Part shown: positions 61,929-64,000 of the stretch, piece after piece
How positions within the stretch are numbered: position 1 is the stretch's first letter
How the letters are laid out: each line of letters opens with the position of its first letter
Source: Natrinema amylolyticus_A
GTDB lineage: Archaea; Halobacteriota; Halobacteria; Halobacteriales; Natrialbaceae
Reading direction: 5' to 3'
DNA: 64,000 nucleotides
Assembly (NCBI RefSeq): GCF_042678045.1
Contig: NZ_JBHUDI010000005.1
Span: forward strand, 372,001 to 436,000
Translations under genes and position numbers: made by a program
The notes under the pieces: generated by a model
What the model was told of the DNA's origin: nothing
Databases searched by the model: none
Seen by the model: only the letters and a program-made list of their open reading frames with translations

Positions 61929-62969
61929 ATGGTGGCTGTTAGCGAGTTACAAGAGATGTACGAGAACATGGTGACGGCGCGCCAGTACGAAGAACGATTA
62001 CAGGAGGAGTACATGGTGGGTAAACAGCCCGCCTTCGATATCTCCGCCGGCCCGATCCCGGGGGAACTTCACCTCGCGGCGGGTCACGAGGCCGCCGGCG
62101 CAGGCGTCTGCCAGCACCTCCGGGACGACGATACGGTCACGGCACCACACCGGCCCCACCATATCGCCATCGCGAAAGGCGTCGACCTGAAGCGAATGAC
62201 CGCCGAGATTTTCGGCCGCGAAAGCGGTCTGAGTGGCGGAAAAGGCGGCCATATGCACCTGTTCGATCCCGACGTTAACTTCGCGTGCAGCGGCATCATC
62301 GCCGAGGGCTGTCCACCTGCGGTCGGTGCCGGACTGGCGGCCAAAAAGCGCAACACCGACAGCGTCGCCGTCGCGTTCCTCGGCGAGGGTGCGATCGACC
62401 AGGGGGCGTTCTTAGAGTCGCTCAACCTGGCGAGCGTCCAGAACCTGCCCGTCGTCTTCGTCGTCGAGGACAACGACTGGGCGATCAGCATGCCCAAAGA
62501 GCGCGTCACCGACGTCGAGAACGGTGCTCAGCGCGCCGACGGGTTCGGCCTGCAGGGTATGCGCGTCGACGCCGACGATGCCGTCGCCGTCTCCGACGCC
62601 GCCAGGGAGGCCGTCGGACGCGCCCGCGACGGGAACGGGCCGACGCTGCTCGAGATCCAGGTCCACCGACGCATGGGCCACTTCATGGGCGATCCCGAGG
62701 CCTATCGCCCCGACGAGGACAAAGCCGCCGCCGAGCAGCGCGATTCGATCGAGCGGCTCGAGGCGGACCTCCGGGCTCACGGCGTCGACGATGAGACGAT
62801 CGACGACCTGCGTTCGCGGGCTCACGACCGCGTCGAGGAGGCCATCGAGTGGGCGAAAGATCAGCCCGAACCGGAGCCGGAGGATGCCTACGAGGACGTG
62901 TTCGTGAATCCGCCCTCGGGCGTGACAGATAGCGAGCCATCGACCGCGGAGACGGGAGGTGACGACTGA
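61929..62969 (+). CDS. 2-oxoacid/acetoin dehydrogenase E1 alpha subunit
   Basis: A 346-aa thiamine-diphosphate dehydrogenase component. Visible: HLAAGHEAAGAGV, RESGLSGGKGGHMHLFD, the ThDP motif GEGAIDQGAF...VVFVVEDNDWA, and RRMGHFMGDPEAY. It decarboxylates a 2-oxoacid (or cleaves acetoin) together with E1 beta, E2 and E3. Its TGA overlaps the E1 beta ATG. Start is MVAVSELQEMYE; the upstream frame is not domain-like. Haloarchaea have several such complexes, with uncertain in vivo substrates. Confidence 0.9.
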   Translation: MVAVSELQEMYENMVTARQYEERLQEEYMVGKQPAFDISAGPIPGELHLAAGHEAAGAGVCQHLRDDDTVTAPHRPHHIAIAKGVDLKRMTAEIFGRESGLSGGKGGHMHLFDPDVNFACSGIIAEGCPPAVGAGLAAKKRNTDSVAVAFLGEGAIDQGAFLESLNLASVQNLPVVFVVEDNDWAISMPKERVTDVENGAQRADGFGLQGMRVDADDAVAVSDAAREAVGRARDGNGPTLLEIQVHRRMGHFMGDPEAYRPDEDKAAAEQRDSIERLEADLRAHGVDDETIDDLRSRAHDRVEEAIEWAKDQPEPEPEDAYEDVFVNPPSGVTDSEPSTAETGGDD

Positions 62970-64000
62970 TGGCACAACAGGAGAAAGACGACGCGAGCGA
63001 GCAGCCCGGCCGGTCGCTGACGATGAGCCGAGCGATGGTCGAGGCGATCGCCCACGAGATGCGCGAGGACGACGAGGTCTTCTACATGGGCGAAGACGTC
63101 GCGGACTACGGCGGCATCTTCGACAGCACCGAGGGCTTACTCGAGGAGTTCGGTCGCGACCGCATCATGGACGTCCCGATCAGCGAGACGGCGTACATCG
63201 GCGCGGCCGTCGGTGCAGCTCAGGAGGGGATGCGGCCGATCGCCGAGCTGATGTTCGTCGACTTCTTCGGCGTCGCGATGGACCAGATCTACAACCAGCT
63301 GGCGAAGAACACCTACATGAGCGGCGGTTCGATAAACGTCCCGATGGTGCTGACGGCTGCGGTCGGCGGGACGTACAACGACGCCGCCCAGCACTCCCAG
63401 ACTCTCTACGGGACGTTCGCACACCTCCCGGGGATGAAAGTCGTCGTGCCCTCGACCGCCTACGACGCGAAGGGGCTGATGCACAACGCTATCCGCGACG
63501 ACGATCCGGTCGTCTACATGTTCCACAAGCGGCTGATGGGGATCGGCTGGCTGCCGGCACCCGACGGCCCGAAGACCGGGGTTCCTGAGGATGACTATAC
63601 GATTCCGTTCGGCAGCGCCGACGTCAAACGCGAGGGGTCGGACGTGACTGTCGTCACCCTCGGGCTACACGTCCATCGCGCGCTCGAGGCCGCCGCGGAC
63701 CTCGCCGACGACGGACTCGACGTGGAGGTCGTCGACCTCCGGACGCTCGTCCCCCTCGACACCGACACCATCCGCGACTCCGTCGCCAAGACCGGCCACT
63801 TGGTCGTCGTCGACGAGGACTATCGCTCGTACGGCGTCACCGGCGAGATCATCGCGAGCGTGGCCGAGGCCGGCCTCGACGACCTCGAGGGTGTCGAGCG
63901 CGTTGCGCTTCCGGACGTGCCGATCCCGTATGCGCGACCGATGGAAGACGAGGTCGTTCCGGGGACGGACGACATCGCGGCTGCCGTTCGCGCCGTTCGA
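62969..64000 (+). CDS. 2-oxoacid/acetoin dehydrogenase E1 beta subunit (cut by window end)
   Basis: Reading frame open to the last base, 344 codons visible, near the full length of the family (about 325-345). Motifs: VFYMGEDVADYGGIFDST, DVPISETAYIGAAVGAA, MRPIAELMFVDFFGVAMDQIYNQ and, in the C-terminal domain, VTVVTLGLHVHRALEAA and VVDLRTLVPLDTDTI. It pairs with the E1 alpha gene by ATGA overlap. The stop codon lies beyond the window. Confidence 0.9.
   Translation, partial: MAQQEKDDASEQPGRSLTMSRAMVEAIAHEMREDDEVFYMGEDVADYGGIFDSTEGLLEEFGRDRIMDVPISETAYIGAAVGAAQEGMRPIAELMFVDFFGVAMDQIYNQLAKNTYMSGGSINVPMVLTAAVGGTYNDAAQHSQTLYGTFAHLPGMKVVVPSTAYDAKGLMHNAIRDDDPVVYMFHKRLMGIGWLPAPDGPKTGVPEDDYTIPFGSADVKREGSDVTVVTLGLHVHRALEAAADLADDGLDVEVVDLRTLVPLDTDTIRDSVAKTGHLVVVDEDYRSYGVTGEIIASVAEAGLDDLEGVERVALPDVPIPYARPMEDEVVPGTDDIAAAVRAVR

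Overview
The window is a contiguous stretch of haloarchaeal chromosome. Evidence: very high GC; strongly acidic proteomes with few Lys/Cys; leaderless-looking starts with archaeal TATA boxes 26-33 nt upstream; archaeal informational genes (L37Ae, RpoP, Pcc1 of KEOPS, prefoldin beta, TruD, split GMP synthase subunit A); and haloarchaea-specific regulators (Bat-type HTH_10). The gene content looks most like Natrialbales (Natrinema/Haloterrigena-like), but that placement is an inference from remembered gene content.

Layout. 0.2-4.7 kb: iron-type alcohol dehydrogenase, two small or uncharacterised genes, an isolated cbiA (cobyrinate a,c-diamide synthase) behind a tiny upstream ORF and a palindrome, and a FabG/PhaB reductase. 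4.9-14.0 kb: a long colinear cobalamin operon for the anaerobic (early-cobalt) route, cbiT-cbiL-cbiF-cbiG-cbiH1-cbiH2-ferredoxin-orf233-cbiX-DUF3209-beta-propeller. orf233 carries two decayed LAGLIDADG motifs, and cbiH2 has a Ser/Cys-repeat extension. 14.1-17.6 kb: four consecutive, extremely acidic, repeat-rich proteins of unknown function; two share perfect 7-glycine zippers, one has an uncharacterised LLGNLL-type domain embedded between acidic tails, and one ends in a repeated RHSTM tail. This is the best candidate for an undescribed system. 17.8-21.1 kb: tungstate/molybdate ABC transporter tupABC with a ModE-like regulator. 21.2-31.7 kb: an acetate island: two Usp proteins, acetyl-CoA synthetase 1, a Bat-type regulator fused to a decayed tyrosine-recombinase domain, acetyl-CoA synthetase 2, the DUF4212/solute symporter pair and a third Usp.

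31.7-46.1 kb: housekeeping and mixed genes: LolA-like lipoprotein, M24 peptidase, a MITE-like 84-bp palindrome, FAD oxidoreductase, aldo/keto reductase, TrkA-type channel, F420-type LLM oxidoreductase, ABC exporter, TruD, zinc-ribbon proteins, SurE and DUF2103. 46.2-49.9 kb: a 1230-residue secreted CARDB-repeat protein. 50.1-52.4 kb: an information-processing cluster (L37Ae, RpoP, Pcc1, DUF2243, prefoldin beta, DUF3194). 52.6-59.1 kb: a lactate-utilisation LUD/iron-sulfur pair, then a TetR regulator divergent from an MMPL/RND exporter with three copies of one palindromic operator between them. 59.4-64.0 kb: SCP2-like protein plus alpha/beta hydrolase, a 45-aa protein, GMP synthase glutaminase subunit, and 2-oxoacid dehydrogenase E1 alpha and E1 beta (the latter cut by the window end).

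No rRNA, tRNA, CRISPR array or complete insertion sequence was recognised. All similarity statements come from recognition of motifs by eye; no database search was run.
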